Shown here one piece after another: positions 1 to 10,129 of a stretch of 64,000 bases of DNA. Both the position numbers and the translations under genes were made by a program. Position 1 is the first letter of the stretch. Each line of letters begins with the position of its first letter. The notes under the pieces are model-generated. The model had not been told where the DNA came from, ran no database searches, and was given only the letters and a program-made list of their open reading frames with translations. Source of the DNA: Actinoallomurus sp963823735 (GTDB taxonomy: Bacteria > Actinomycetota > Actinomycetes > Streptosporangiales > Streptosporangiaceae); NCBI GenBank assembly GCA_963823735.1, contig CAWGMO010000010.1, positions 124,001 to 188,000 of the forward strand, written 5' to 3'.

Positions 1-1394
<1,394 letters not shown>

Positions 1395-1458
1395 CGTCAC
1401 CCGGCCCCAGAGCCGCTGCCCTCGGGTGGCGCGGACCGTACCGAATCGCGGAAGGGGT

Positions 1459-1632
1459 GACATCGGCGTGCTCATCGCGTTCCGCGTGTTGCAGGGGACG
1501 GGCGGCGCGGTCTTCCCGCTGTCGTTCGCGTTGACGTGCGACGAGCTGCCGGGCGACCAGGCGCGGACCGGCATCGCGTTGCTGACCGGCGCCTTCGGCG
1601 TCGGGGCGGCGGCGGGCTTCGGACTTTCCGGT
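1459..1632 (+). pseudogene. Fragment of a DHA2-type MFS drug transporter
   Basis: About 58 residues read like transmembrane helices 4-5 of a 14-helix DHA2 efflux pump: IAFRVLQGTGGAVFPLSFAL followed by the loop DELPGDQARTGIALLTGAFG. The reading frame before and after shows no further transporter sequence, and no start codon with a ribosome-binding site fits. It is a gene remnant sitting just after the broken mmsA. Function is certainly lost. Confidence 0.6.
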
Positions 1633-1942
1633 GTGGACCGCGGGTCGGGTGATGCGTGGCGCGTACGGTGTGCGTCCAGTCATGCAACGCCCGTGCCGTC
1701 GCGCCTGGCCATAGCCGTTCGCGCTCCAGGCGTACCAGCGCCGAGACGAGGCCGCCCGAACCGGCCGCCAGGCCGGGCTCCGGCCGTACGGGCGCAATGT
1801 AGAAGGTACGGCGGTTCGCTACCGCTCGAACGCGGGAAGGCCGCCTACGCGGCATCGGCCTTTCTGCACACGGTCATTACGACATCATGCCCGATCCGCT
1901 CCGGGCGCGGTGGGCACGTCTATTGCCTGGCTGATAGATGAG
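1633..1942. other. Non-coding stretch between remnants and toxin locus
   Basis: About 310 bases with no recognisable protein, RNA or repeat. Open frames here have no family resemblance and no ribosome-binding site. It lies downstream of the minus-strand toxin operon and may carry its transcription end, but no clear hairpin was found. Confidence 0.4.
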
Positions 1943-2236
1943 CTAATTTCCTCCCCAGGTGCCAATGACTGCGGTTAGTGCTGAGGAGTAGTTACCGTGG
2001 GCAGTGTGGAGAACCTGGCCCAGCCAGGCGAGCTGGCCGGCCATGTCATCCGCCGCTGCGCGCCACTCAGCGTGAGCACGGTGATAGGCGATTTTCGCGT
2101 CGCCCGACCATCTCCCCAGTGACGCCTCCAGCTCTTTGTCGAGCTGATCCAGCATCGCGCTTAAGTGAGCGTGAATTTCCTTGAAGGCAGCAACCGTCTC
2201 GGCCATTTCCCCTAGATCGGTCCGTATCGGTCTCAT
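1943..2236 (-). CDS. WXG100/ESAT-6-like small protein
   Basis: A 97-residue, mostly helical protein. A W-x-G turn (GRWSGDA) lies about half-way, between two predicted helices with regular hydrophobic spacing, and the C-terminus is WGGN. This is the build of WXG100 proteins, exported as helical hairpins by type VII secretion. The start at 2236 is chosen because its ATG overlaps the stop of the upstream gene as ATGA; a longer frame to 2278 would run into that gene. It is the last gene of the minus-strand toxin operon, so it may be an export partner or adaptor for the toxin at 4374-6128. No secretion ATPase gene is in the window. Confidence 0.75.
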   Translation of the reverse strand: MRPIRTDLGEMAETVAAFKEIHAHLSAMLDQLDKELEASLGRWSGDAKIAYHRAHAEWRAAADDMAGQLAWLGQVLHTAHGNYSSALTAVIGTWGGN

Positions 2237-2883
2237 CTCGCGGCTCCTCGGACGCCATCGGCAACCCTGGATAGCCACTCCATCGAGAGGAGTGGTAGGT
2301 CGACCTCTAGGCCGAGCTCCGCCAAGCCCTCATCGAGGACGTCGCCCGTGACACCGAGCAGGAGAAGCTCATCGATCTCGGCGATCAACTTCGCACGGGT
2401 GCGCGTGGTCGCCGTGACCGTCCATGCGTCAACCGCCGACTCATGGCTTCGGAACTCGTCAGCGAAGTCCTGGTTGAAGTAACAACCCAGCAGCTGGCCA
2501 AGGACCGGGAACCGCTGGTTCCACTCCCAGTGCGTAACCGGCGTGGCCGGGGCGGGAAACCCGCGATCGACGGCCTCGTCACACAGGTCCGCCACGACGG
2601 CCAGCCATTCCGTCGGGCTTCGTCGCCCAGTGGCGGGGAGGGACAAATCGGCCACCTTCATGGCGATCTCGGGATCGTCGCTGCCCGTCTCGACCACCCG
2701 GGCCAGTGCGCGCAACTGCACAGCGGCGACTGCCGGTATGGCGGGGTCCCTAGCCGTCTGCCGCAGATATCCCTTCAGCGCGTCGCTCGGTCTGCTCGGG
2801 TCGTCGTCTCCTTCACAGCCCGCGTACGCGTCCAAGACGCGCACAGCCGCACCGAAATTCGCGAGCCAGGCACTCGGTCGCAT
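2233..2883 (-). CDS. CdiI-like immunity protein (contact-dependent inhibition immunity family)
   Basis: 216 residues. The C-terminal half carries the block PVLGQLLGCYFNQDF followed by an acidic helix and EIDELLLLG, which resembles the CdiI_2 family of contact-dependent growth inhibition immunity proteins (pattern by eye). The N-terminal 110 residues are helical and unassigned. The gene lies directly after an orphan toxin piece (2899-3192) and overlaps the WXG100-like gene by 4 nt. In polymorphic toxin loci each toxin cassette is followed by its own immunity gene, so it is probably the antidote for that second RNase A-like toxin. Binding is inferred. Confidence 0.7.
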   Translation of the reverse strand: MRPSAWLANFGAAVRVLDAYAGCEGDDDPSRPSDALKGYLRQTARDPAIPAVAAVQLRALARVVETGSDDPEIAMKVADLSLPATGRRSPTEWLAVVADLCDEAVDRGFPAPATPVTHWEWNQRFPVLGQLLGCYFNQDFADEFRSHESAVDAWTVTATTRTRAKLIAEIDELLLLGVTGDVLDEGLAELGLEVDLPLLSMEWLSRVADGVRGAAR

Positions 2884-2898
2884 CTGGCATTGCCTCCC

Positions 2899-3192
2899 TC
2901 AGATCCGGGTGGGAAACGCGGTCAGTACGACGAACCCGTTCGGCTGCGCGGGCGCGCGTTTCAGTACGACCCGCACGCCGTGAACGTCGATCGGGCCGTA
3001 TCCCGCGTACAACATGGCGCGTAGCTGCACCCGGCCAGTGAATGCCGTTGGGCTGTAGCCGTCCAGGCGGAGGCGGTCGGCTGTGTCGCGCTCAAGCCAC
3101 TCACGGATGTTCAAGGCGTTGGCGTCCAACACCATCTGTACGAACCGCTGCGCGGAAGGCGTGTCGAAGAACGTCGATGTGCACGTCGGCAT
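2899..3192 (-). CDS. Orphan C-terminal piece of an RNase A-like toxin
   Basis: 97 residues that align with the last ~90 residues of the toxin at 4374-6128. Both have S-x-F-x-D-x-x-x-AQ, then VQ and AN in a helix, and both end in V-x-VVxKR followed by FVVxTA[YF]P. This is the C-terminal half of the bacterial CdiA-CT RNase A-like domain. The N-terminal part with the catalytic HxxxxKHVG segment is absent, so it should be inactive alone. An in-frame TGA lies just before the ATG, and the upstream gene ends 12 nt away. It looks like a displaced toxin cassette kept beside its immunity gene, a known feature of polymorphic toxins that recombine new tips. Confidence 0.7.
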   Translation of the reverse strand: MPTCTSTFFDTPSAQRFVQMVLDANALNIREWLERDTADRLRLDGYSPTAFTGRVQLRAMLYAGYGPIDVHGVRVVLKRAPAQPNGFVVLTAFPTRI

Positions 3193-3204
3193 CGGTGTCC
3201 CACT

Positions 3205-4320
3205 TCATTCGTCGCGGTCATCCTCATGGGCCCAGATATGGCCGACGATGTCATCAGCCACTGCGTCGAGGTCCTCACGCCACTCGACGCCCGGCGCACC
3301 AAGCTGGTTCATTGCCCGGTCCAGGCCAACGCGGCCGGGCAGCAGCGCCACCAACTCCCGTATCTCGCCGACAATCGGCGGCAGCCCGACCCGGCACGGC
3401 TCTCGTGCCGCTATGAACGACTCCACGGCGGCCGCCACGTCTGCTTGCCTGGTCATCGGATCACCGTCGGTAAGCAGGTGGCTTTCGCACCAGTCAAGGA
3501 GTTCGGGGTAGCGGAACTCCCTGTCACCTACGGCCACGTGCGCGGTCACCGGAGAATCGGCCATGTCACGCAGCCGGTCGACCAACAGCATGTTGAGGTG
3601 TTCGAACCAGCTCATCCAGCCGCCGGACGGGTGGCACGTGCCGGTCAGCCCCAGCTCCGATGCATCGGACACTCTGGTCGTCGCAAGCAACTCGTGATAC
3701 TCCCCGATCGCCGCCGCGAGGTGCCCGGAGCTTTTCCATCTCACGAACTCTGTGACCAATTCCCCAGCCTCATACTCCGGCCAGCCCGAGACAAAGGAAG
3801 CGTATGCCGGAAAAGCCCAGACGAAGTCGTGCGCATAGGGGAGCTCGGTTGCCGACGGGACCAAAACGGTCGGCAGTTCGTCATCAAGACGCCGGATGGC
3901 CTCCCTAAAAGCAGCCCGCAATGAGAGACCGAGGCCGTGCTCAAGCTCCTGAACCATTCCCACCGGAAGGAAGCCGGCGATTATCGTATCGGCGTCCTGA
4001 ACGCGAAAGGCGGCGCTCCAGATCTCATCGGAGTCAGTCAGACGACGCACGTTCTCCACATCGAGTTCTCGGGGATCGGAGACTCGTATGCGGGGGTGCC
4101 GCACAATTCGAGCGAACCGAGGCGCGAGCGTGTCGAACCGATACGCGCCGAAGCCCGACTCACCCAGGCCGCCGCTCCGGCAAATCTCCAGGATCGCCAC
4201 GCCCGCCCGCAGGCCATCCATGCCTTCCTCACCTCGTTGACGCGCCTGCGCAGCTCGCGATTCGGCCAGTTCGCGTTCCTGTCGCCGTTTCTCCTGCCCC
4301 AGCCTACCGATACCACTCAC
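3205..4320 (-). CDS. Unknown protein in toxin operon, possible immunity protein
   Basis: 371 residues of no family I recognise. The first ~35 residues form a charged helix rich in E, R and Q (EKRRQERELAESRAAQARQR). The rest is mixed helix with many tryptophans and acidic residues. There is no signal peptide and no membrane segment, so it is probably cytoplasmic. It starts 53 nt after the full-length RNase toxin gene on the same strand and is followed after 12 nt by the orphan toxin piece. Position immediately downstream of a toxin is where a cognate immunity gene normally sits. At 371 residues it is larger than most immunity proteins, so the role is only a suggestion from context. Confidence 0.5.
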   Translation of the reverse strand: MSGIGRLGQEKRRQERELAESRAAQARQRGEEGMDGLRAGVAILEICRSGGLGESGFGAYRFDTLAPRFARIVRHPRIRVSDPRELDVENVRRLTDSDEIWSAAFRVQDADTIIAGFLPVGMVQELEHGLGLSLRAAFREAIRRLDDELPTVLVPSATELPYAHDFVWAFPAYASFVSGWPEYEAGELVTEFVRWKSSGHLAAAIGEYHELLATTRVSDASELGLTGTCHPSGGWMSWFEHLNMLLVDRLRDMADSPVTAHVAVGDREFRYPELLDWCESHLLTDGDPMTRQADVAAAVESFIAAREPCRVGLPPIVGEIRELVALLPGRVGLDRAMNQLGAPGVEWREDLDAVADDIVGHIWAHEDDRDE

Positions 4321-4373
4321 CCCCTTCCCTCACACTTGAGACAATCATACGCCGATGCGGTCCCTGCAAGAGG

Positions 4374-6128
4374 TCACGGTGGTTCCGGATATGCAGTTGT
4401 GACCACAAACGGCGGATCAAGACTACCGTCTCTTTTAATGACCACCTTCACACTGTGGACGTTCGTCAGGTGCCCATTCTCCCAGTTACGGCCGGTGACG
4501 CTACCTGACGGGTCCTTGTACGAGAATGAAGTGCCTGATTGCCCCTGCACAACCTTTGACATCTTGTCGCGATTCGCATTTATTGCATCTTGAACATATT
4601 TCTGCGCACCGGGAAGATCGTTGAACGACGATGACGATGACGGGTTCGCCGGGTCGTTGTCGAAGCGGTCCGAAAGCTGCAGGTTCGTCTTTCCGACGTG
4701 CTTGTCGATGACGTGTGCGCCATCAATACCCTCCTGTCCGGCCAGATCGACGCCATAAGGCGTAGCACCCGGGACCGGGCGTCCCTTGGACCCTTTGCCA
4801 GGAGCGTTGGAGTTGTTCAGACCGGGATAGGTGAAATCGTGGAGCGCACGGTCGCCGACCGACTCGGACTGGGCTTCCATGGCTTGCAGTGTGGGAACAC
4901 GGTCTCGAGCATGACCGAGCTCGGCCAGCCGTTGAGAACCGTCGAAGCCCGAGCGGATCGCATTGACCGGGTTGTAGTAGTACTCCACCAGGATGCGGCC
5001 GCAGTCGGCCAGCATCGCCTCATCGAATTGCTCAACGACCAGATCGAGAATGCCGCCAGTCGCTTCACCGAGAACAAGGGCGAGCAAGGTGGCGAAGGCC
5101 GCTTCGCCCATACGCGCCTCTAGCCGGCTGCGGGTCTCATCGATCGCGTGGGCGTGAGAGGCACAAGAGTTCGCCAGATCGGTGGCGGCGTTGCCCAGAA
5201 CATGGAGGGGTGCAGGGTTCGCGTTGGGGCCATCCCATGGGGCCGTACCCCAGATCCGGGAACAGAACTGCTTCATGGCCGCCTGCCACGTATCCACCCT
5301 GCCCTGCGTCAACCCCGGACGCACACCCGCCGCATGATCATCAATCGTGAGTGCCTGCAGGATTGAGTTGACCTGGTATGACAGATCCCCCACAGCGGTC
5401 GCGGCGCGCTTCCACAGGCCTTGGGCCGTCCGGAGCCGGTCCTGATGCCCACGCGGGAAGATCTTAAGAATGAACTGAAGTGTGGCGATATCCTCAGCGA
5501 TATGGAAAGGGAATGACGCGAGGTTTTGATATCCGACGCCTGACGCCGACGCGGGGGCATGGTAGGTAAAATCATGATACTGCGGAACCGGCTTGACGGG
5601 CACCGGGTCAGCGCCATGCGTCGAATGCCATTCCGCGGTGACGAAATGATTCGCCGTCACGGTTAGCCCCTCAGTGACTCCACCCAACGCCATTACGAGT
5701 CTTTCCCAGACGATCGGGATCTGCTTGGCGACTGGATCATAGATGGCACCAAAGAATTGGCCACCGAAGTCGACTCCAGCCATATCGCGCGTAACATGCA
5801 GGGCACGAGAGATCGCCAGCATTTGCTGCCCGAATCTATCTCCTAGACCATGCATCCGGCTTGCCGCGGAGTACACGTTGTCTGGCTCAACGTCGATGAC
5901 CCCGGTCCGTACGCCGATCGCATTCGGTGACGCATATGAAGGCGGGCGAGTCGTCTGCGGTGCAGATGGTTTCGGTGGAGGAGGACTCTTTGTCGCAGGC
6001 GGATGTACCGGACTCGACGTCGCCGGAGGCTGCGTTGGCGGGGTTGTCGCAGGCGGTTGGGACGGCGGCGTTGTTGCCGGTGGCCTAGGCGTCGCTCCAC
6101 CCGTTGACCCCGGTTTCGGAGGAGTCAT
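4374..6128 (-). CDS. Secreted polymorphic toxin with C-terminal RNase A-like domain
   Basis: 584 residues. Residues 1-65 are a disordered Pro/Thr/Ser-rich tail. Residues ~75-200 hold a helical segment like the WXG/ESX export domains of type VII effectors (DNVYSAASRMHGLGDRFG). A helical middle follows, and residues ~470-582 form an RNase A-like domain. That domain has two histidines in HVIDKHVGK (H472 and H477) and ends with VKVVIKRD and FVVTTAYP. Family members cut RNA of competing bacteria after delivery. There is no classical signal peptide, which fits type VII export, as does the WXG100-like gene in the same operon. The start ATG at 6128 has only a weak GGGG ribosome-binding site. Confidence 0.8.
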   Translation of the reverse strand: MTPPKPGSTGGATPRPPATTPPSQPPATTPPTQPPATSSPVHPPATKSPPPPKPSAPQTTRPPSYASPNAIGVRTGVIDVEPDNVYSAASRMHGLGDRFGQQMLAISRALHVTRDMAGVDFGGQFFGAIYDPVAKQIPIVWERLVMALGGVTEGLTVTANHFVTAEWHSTHGADPVPVKPVPQYHDFTYHAPASASGVGYQNLASFPFHIAEDIATLQFILKIFPRGHQDRLRTAQGLWKRAATAVGDLSYQVNSILQALTIDDHAAGVRPGLTQGRVDTWQAAMKQFCSRIWGTAPWDGPNANPAPLHVLGNAATDLANSCASHAHAIDETRSRLEARMGEAAFATLLALVLGEATGGILDLVVEQFDEAMLADCGRILVEYYYNPVNAIRSGFDGSQRLAELGHARDRVPTLQAMEAQSESVGDRALHDFTYPGLNNSNAPGKGSKGRPVPGATPYGVDLAGQEGIDGAHVIDKHVGKTNLQLSDRFDNDPANPSSSSSFNDLPGAQKYVQDAINANRDKMSKVVQGQSGTSFSYKDPSGSVTGRNWENGHLTNVHSVKVVIKRDGSLDPPFVVTTAYPEPP

Positions 6129-6781
6129 TGTCAGACCCCAAAAAAGAGGATCCGTATTGCGAGGTTAAGCGTCTGCCGATAGAAATGCCGCCGAGCATGA
6201 CGAGAAAGATAGACCTAAGGGTCCGGATCGGTCAAGGCCAGCATGGATCTGCCAGATCAACGGGGCCGCTAAGCGCAGGTACGGAGGTTCCGGGAGCTCA
6301 CCGATCCGAAAGCAGTGTTCCGGCCTATGCGGAGGCGATAGATATCGGTTCGCCGCTACCATCGCCCTACCATTCGAAGAGGCAGGCTAGGAGCCTCTCA
6401 CTACACAAACTCCGTGAGCTGGTCTCCTTCCGTTGAACGCAGTGGTCCAGAGGGCAAATCTTGCGGTTTCGCTCTCGTGGTCGGCCGGATGGTGGACCAC
6501 GAGGGCTTACTTGGCCGGGGCGTACGCGAGAGTGTGCGTTTGGACACCTCTGCAGCCTCTGTGACCAGAGCCACTGCGACCTAGTTGAAGCCGTGTTCCC
6601 AGGAATAGGGTGATCGCCGCGTCCGGGTGAGTGTGCGCGATCCGGAGCAGCCCGGCCGACGCCGAGGATGCAGCCGGAGCGACCACGGACGAGTGCCTTC
6701 TCTTCGAGGACGGTTCCTTGGGGCTCTTGACGACGACGGTCACCAACGCGTCGGCTCGCACCGCAGCCGCGGGAGAGGTGC
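6129..6781. other. Long intergenic region upstream of the toxin operon
   Basis: About 650 bases between the toxin start and the 3' end of the EamA gene. The part next to 6128 (around 6130-6430) is less GC-rich than its surroundings and should hold the toxin promoter. Open frames in 6500-6780 show no family resemblance. No hairpin, tRNA or repeat was recognised. Confidence 0.4.
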
Positions 6782-7693
6782 TCACGGGCACTTGGCCACC
6801 CCCAGTTCTGTCACGAGGGATGCCGGGGGCGAGGTTTGGCGCCGGGTCATGCCGACGCCGGTGAGCACGACCGCCATTCCCGCGACGACGCGGAGGTTGA
6901 GGCCCTCGTGCAGCACGATCGTGCCGAGCAGGACCGACACCACCGGCAGCAGGTAGCCGACCGTCGCGGCGTTGGTCGCGCCCTCGTCCGCGATGATCCG
7001 GTAGGTGAGGTGGAAGGTGATGCCGGTGGCGAAGATTCCCAGGATCACGACGGCGACCAGGGCCGGTACGTCGACGTGGATCGCCTTCAGGCCTCCGGCG
7101 GGAAGGGTCAGCGCGGTCAGTCCCGTCGCGGCGATCAGCTGGGCGGCCGAGAGCGAGATCGTGGGGATCCCTCGGCCGACGAGCCTGCGCCCCATGTAGG
7201 CGAAGCCGATGGCGTAGCTCGCCGCCGCCGCGACGATCGCGAGTGCCTCCCAGCCGTACGAGCCGGTCCGCGCCCAGGGTGCGAAGATCAGCACTGTCCC
7301 GGTGAAGCCGAGCAGCACTCCGCCCAGGCGTACGGGGCGCACGCCGCGTTCGGGGCCGAGACCGATCCCGATCAGCAGCGACCACAGCGGCGTCGTCGCG
7401 TTCGCCACCCCGGCCACGCCGGAGCCGACGGTCCGCTCACCGGCGCTGAACAGGGCGAACGGCAGAGCGTTGCAGAAGAAGGCGGCCACGGTGATGTGCC
7501 ACCAGACAGCACCGCGCGGAAGCCGCCGCCGCGCCAGGAAGCACAGGGTGGCGGCGCCCAGCGCGCAGCGGATGAAAGTGACCTGGACCGGGGACAGGCC
7601 GTTGAGGGCCAGTTTGATCCACAGGAAGGTCGATCCCCACAGCAGGGCGAGTACGCCCAGCCGCGCCCAGGTTCTGACGGCGGCACCGTTCAC
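6782..7693 (-). CDS. EamA/DMT-family transporter
   Basis: 303 residues with about ten hydrophobic helices in two homologous halves, typical of EamA (drug/metabolite transporter) permeases. The first half has LLWGSTFLWIKLAL and the second ends with LLPVVSVLLGTIVLHEGL, both characteristic. These proteins usually export amino acids or small metabolites through the cytoplasmic membrane; the substrate cannot be read. The GTG at 7693 is chosen over an upstream ATG at 7771 because GAGGAG lies 8-9 nt before it and the extra residues are not transporter-like. It stands alone. Confidence 0.85.
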   Translation of the reverse strand: MNGAAVRTWARLGVLALLWGSTFLWIKLALNGLSPVQVTFIRCALGAATLCFLARRRLPRGAVWWHITVAAFFCNALPFALFSAGERTVGSGVAGVANATTPLWSLLIGIGLGPERGVRPVRLGGVLLGFTGTVLIFAPWARTGSYGWEALAIVAAAASYAIGFAYMGRRLVGRGIPTISLSAAQLIAATGLTALTLPAGGLKAIHVDVPALVAVVILGIFATGITFHLTYRIIADEGATNAATVGYLLPVVSVLLGTIVLHEGLNLRVVAGMAVVLTGVGMTRRQTSPPASLVTELGVAKCP

Positions 7694-7870
7694 GCTCGTT
7701 CTCCTCGTTCGGCCGTTGCCCTGGAAACGGTTGCGGGCGCCGATAGGAAAGACAAGCGAAACAATCTGCACGCATCGTTAAGCTCAGCTACATCAGAGCC
7801 GGTCGAGGAGGGTCGTCGAGGACACGAGCGCGCTGGTCGCGATCGCGGGCCTCTACATCTGAACGCGACG

Positions 7871-7899
7871 AGGGCCGGGAGTCGGCGACTCCCGGCCCT
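7871..7899 (-). terminator. Hairpin terminator after the DUF805 gene
   Basis: A perfect 13-bp stem (AGGGCCGGGAGTC and its complement) with a 3-nt loop lies 15 nt beyond the stop codon of the minus-strand DUF805 gene. There is no long T run, as is common in actinomycetes. It is the strongest hairpin in this area. Confidence 0.75.
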
Positions 7900-7913
7900 C
7901 CTTCGGCGCTGTC

Positions 7914-8273
7914 TCAGGCGACGGCGGAAACCTGCTTGGGGTTGGAGCCGTACTGGTTGTCGCCCGGCTGGCCGTCGGTGGCCATGAAGACGATCAGAAT
8001 GATCGTCCCGACCACCGGAATCAGGCCGATCAGCAGCCACCAGCCGGATCGCCCGGTGTCGTGCAGCCGGCGGACACCCACCGCCAGGGCGGGGACCAGC
8101 ACCGCGAGGCCGTAGATCCCGCCGAGGATGGTGCTCAGCTTGACGGCCAGGCCGATGAGGTCCAGCACGGCGACAATGATGAAGTTGATGAGGAAGAACA
8201 TCCAGTATTCGGTGCGACGTGCCCGGCCGGAGAATCCGGCGTAGTTCTTGAGTACCGCCAGGTACCAGTTCAT
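7914..8273 (-). CDS. DUF805 membrane protein
   Basis: 119 residues with the DUF805 hallmarks: an N-terminal FSGRARRTEYW motif, then three to four membrane helices, then RRLHDTGRSGWW between the second and third helices. The tail is polar and ends NQYGSNPK. Function of the family is not established; members are small inner-membrane proteins. The gene is monocistronic and followed by a strong hairpin. Confidence 0.9.
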   Translation of the reverse strand: MNWYLAVLKNYAGFSGRARRTEYWMFFLINFIIVAVLDLIGLAVKLSTILGGIYGLAVLVPALAVGVRRLHDTGRSGWWLLIGLIPVVGTIILIVFMATDGQPGDNQYGSNPKQVSAVA

Positions 8274-8484
8274 CTTCGTCCCTTCCGGCCCAGAGCCGAG
8301 CTTTCCTTCTGGAATGCGGTAATGCGGAAGTGAGCGTAAAGCGCCCTAATGGCCGGCGGCCACGGTTTCCTGGTTCCTTAACTCGAAAGTGATATCCGAG
8401 ACTCATGGACGTCGCCCAGAATCCACACAAATGGGACGGATCGCCGGAGGGTGCTCGGAAGGGCACCCGACCGACGGCTCCGGC

Positions 8485-9186
8485 TCAGGCCGCTTCGGCC
8501 CGGTCCGGGACGCGCGCGACGGAGAAGATGACCGTCCGGCGCAGCCGGAAGCCCAGGGTCTCGTAGAGGCCGATGGCGTTGGTGTTGGCCGCGGCGGCGT
8601 GCAGGAACGGGGTTTCGCCGCGTGCCTGGATGCCGGCGGCGACGGCCAGCGTCAGACGTCCGGCGAGGCCCTGGCCGCGATGGGAGGGGGCGGTGCAGAC
8701 CGCGCTGATCTCCGTCCAGCCCGGCGGGCACAGGCGTTCGCCCGCCATCGCCACGAGCCGGCCCTCCCGCCGGATGCCGAGGTAGGTCCCCATCTCGATG
8801 GTGCGGGCCAGGAACGGGCCCGGCTGAGTACGCTCCACCAGGTCGAGCATCTCCGGGACGTCGGCGGCGCCCAGCACGACCGCCTCATCGTCAGGGGCGC
8901 CCCCGAGTCCGGCACCGCTCATCTGCACGCCGGGGACTCGGGCGACGACCTCCCAGTCGTCCGGGACGCTCACCTCCCCGCCGACCATCAACGCGATCGT
9001 GCCCGGCTCGGCGGACGCGGCGACCCCGGCCCAGTCCGCGGGCCCGGGCCTGTCCGGCATGCTCACGAACGTCCCGACGTCCGCGGGATAGCGCAGGACC
9101 TCGCCGTACCGCTCGGCGAAGTGCGCGTGCCGTCCCGTCAACGACGCGCGGACCGGATCGTCGAGGGGATGCGGTCGTACGGTCAT
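8485..9186 (-). CDS. GNAT-family N-acetyltransferase
   Basis: 233 residues. The C-terminal ~110 residues contain the acetyl-CoA binding motif in the form SHRGQGLAGRLTLAV, then FLHAAAANTNAIGLYETLGF, which is motif B of FR47-like GNAT enzymes. The N-terminal half is variable and should bind the unknown acceptor. The ATG at 9186 is preceded by GGAGG seven nt away, so the longer frame to 9453 is rejected. No neighbouring gene suggests a substrate. Confidence 0.85.
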   Translation of the reverse strand: MTVRPHPLDDPVRASLTGRHAHFAERYGEVLRYPADVGTFVSMPDRPGPADWAGVAASAEPGTIALMVGGEVSVPDDWEVVARVPGVQMSGAGLGGAPDDEAVVLGAADVPEMLDLVERTQPGPFLARTIEMGTYLGIRREGRLVAMAGERLCPPGWTEISAVCTAPSHRGQGLAGRLTLAVAAGIQARGETPFLHAAAANTNAIGLYETLGFRLRRTVIFSVARVPDRAEAA

Positions 9187-9413
9187 GCACACCTCCTGGG
9201 CCGAACCTGACTCTCCACCGGCCTGAAGGGCCTCGGCGGACAAGATCGTACGGCCAGGTGTCAAGCGAGGTGGCGCCCGTCTCGGGCTGGAGTACGTCTT
9301 ACCTGACGCCGCAATACCGGCGTTCTCGTAACGAGGCACCAATGGCGTCAACGTCGTTGGACGGCTCCCGGTGTATGATTCGGGCCTGCAATCGAGGGAC
9401 AATGGGGTCGTAA

Positions 9414-10070
9414 ATGCGTGACGAGCTGGCCAATGCCGAAACCCTTCGGACACGTCTTCGGGATGTCAGATGGATTGGCGGTGGCAGCGGCGCGGGAAAG
9501 TCGACTATTACTCGCCATCTAGCCGCTCGGTATGACCTGCACATCTACGCGACCGATGACGTCATGATGGATCACGCAAAGCGCAGTACGCCCGAGCAGG
9601 CTCCGCAGTTAAGTCAGTTCATGACAATGAGCATGGACGAGCGTTGGCTGAGCCGGTCACCCGAGACGATGCTGGACACATTCCACTGGTTCCGCGGTGA
9701 GGCCTTCGATCTGATCGTCGAAGATCTGCTGGCTCTGACGCCGTCGGCGCCCGGCGTGATCGCGGAGGGGTTTCGGTTGCTTCCGCATCTCGTCGCTCCG
9801 CTCCTCACCGACACGAGCCACGCGGTGTGGCTACTGCCCACGCCCCAGTTCCGCTCCGCGGCGTTCGACAGCCGCGGCACAATGTGGCAAATCCCGGGCA
9901 CGACGAGTAACCCGCCTCGCGCGCAGCGCAACCTGCTCGAACGCGACCACATGTTCACCGAGCGCCTGCGCGGCGAGCTGGCGGAGCTCGGGCTGCCGTT
10001 CGTCGAGGTCGACGAAACATTCGATGAGGTCGAGCTGACCGACCGGGTGGCCGCGCTGCTGGGGCTCTGA
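9414..10070 (+). CDS. P-loop kinase-like protein
   Basis: 218 residues with a Walker A motif GGGSGAGKST at residues 22-31, followed by a TDD motif near 48 where kinases of the AAA_33/shikimate-kinase type hold a catalytic aspartate. A basic lid-like region sits near residues 165-180 (RAQRNLLERD). It probably phosphorylates a small molecule, but the substrate is unknown. It is transcribed alone, converging on the creatininase-like gene. Confidence 0.7.
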   Translation: MRDELANAETLRTRLRDVRWIGGGSGAGKSTITRHLAARYDLHIYATDDVMMDHAKRSTPEQAPQLSQFMTMSMDERWLSRSPETMLDTFHWFRGEAFDLIVEDLLALTPSAPGVIAEGFRLLPHLVAPLLTDTSHAVWLLPTPQFRSAAFDSRGTMWQIPGTTSNPPRAQRNLLERDHMFTERLRGELAELGLPFVEVDETFDEVELTDRVAALLGL

Positions 10071-10102
10071 CCCTGGCGGCGCCGCCTCCAGGGCCACCGA
10101 GG

Positions 10103-10119
10103 CCGGGTGTCCCACCCGG
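10103..10119. terminator. Short hairpin between convergent genes
   Basis: CCGGGTG, a 3-nt loop and CACCCGG form a 7-bp GC-only stem between the stop codons of the kinase (10070) and the creatininase-like gene (10130). It is well placed for two-way termination but short. Confidence 0.4.
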
Positions 10120-10129
10120 TCGACTCGGA

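Noticed and set aside
7780..7865. Plus-strand tail VEDTSALVAIAGLYI ending at a stop before the hairpin
   Set aside because: It could be a 3' gene remnant, but it is too short to assign and has no supporting start or family match.
9347..9362. GTCAACG-T-CGTTGGAC resembling the catabolic operator
   Set aside because: The spacer is one base instead of four and one half-site has an extra base. It lies upstream of an unrelated kinase gene, so it is probably chance.
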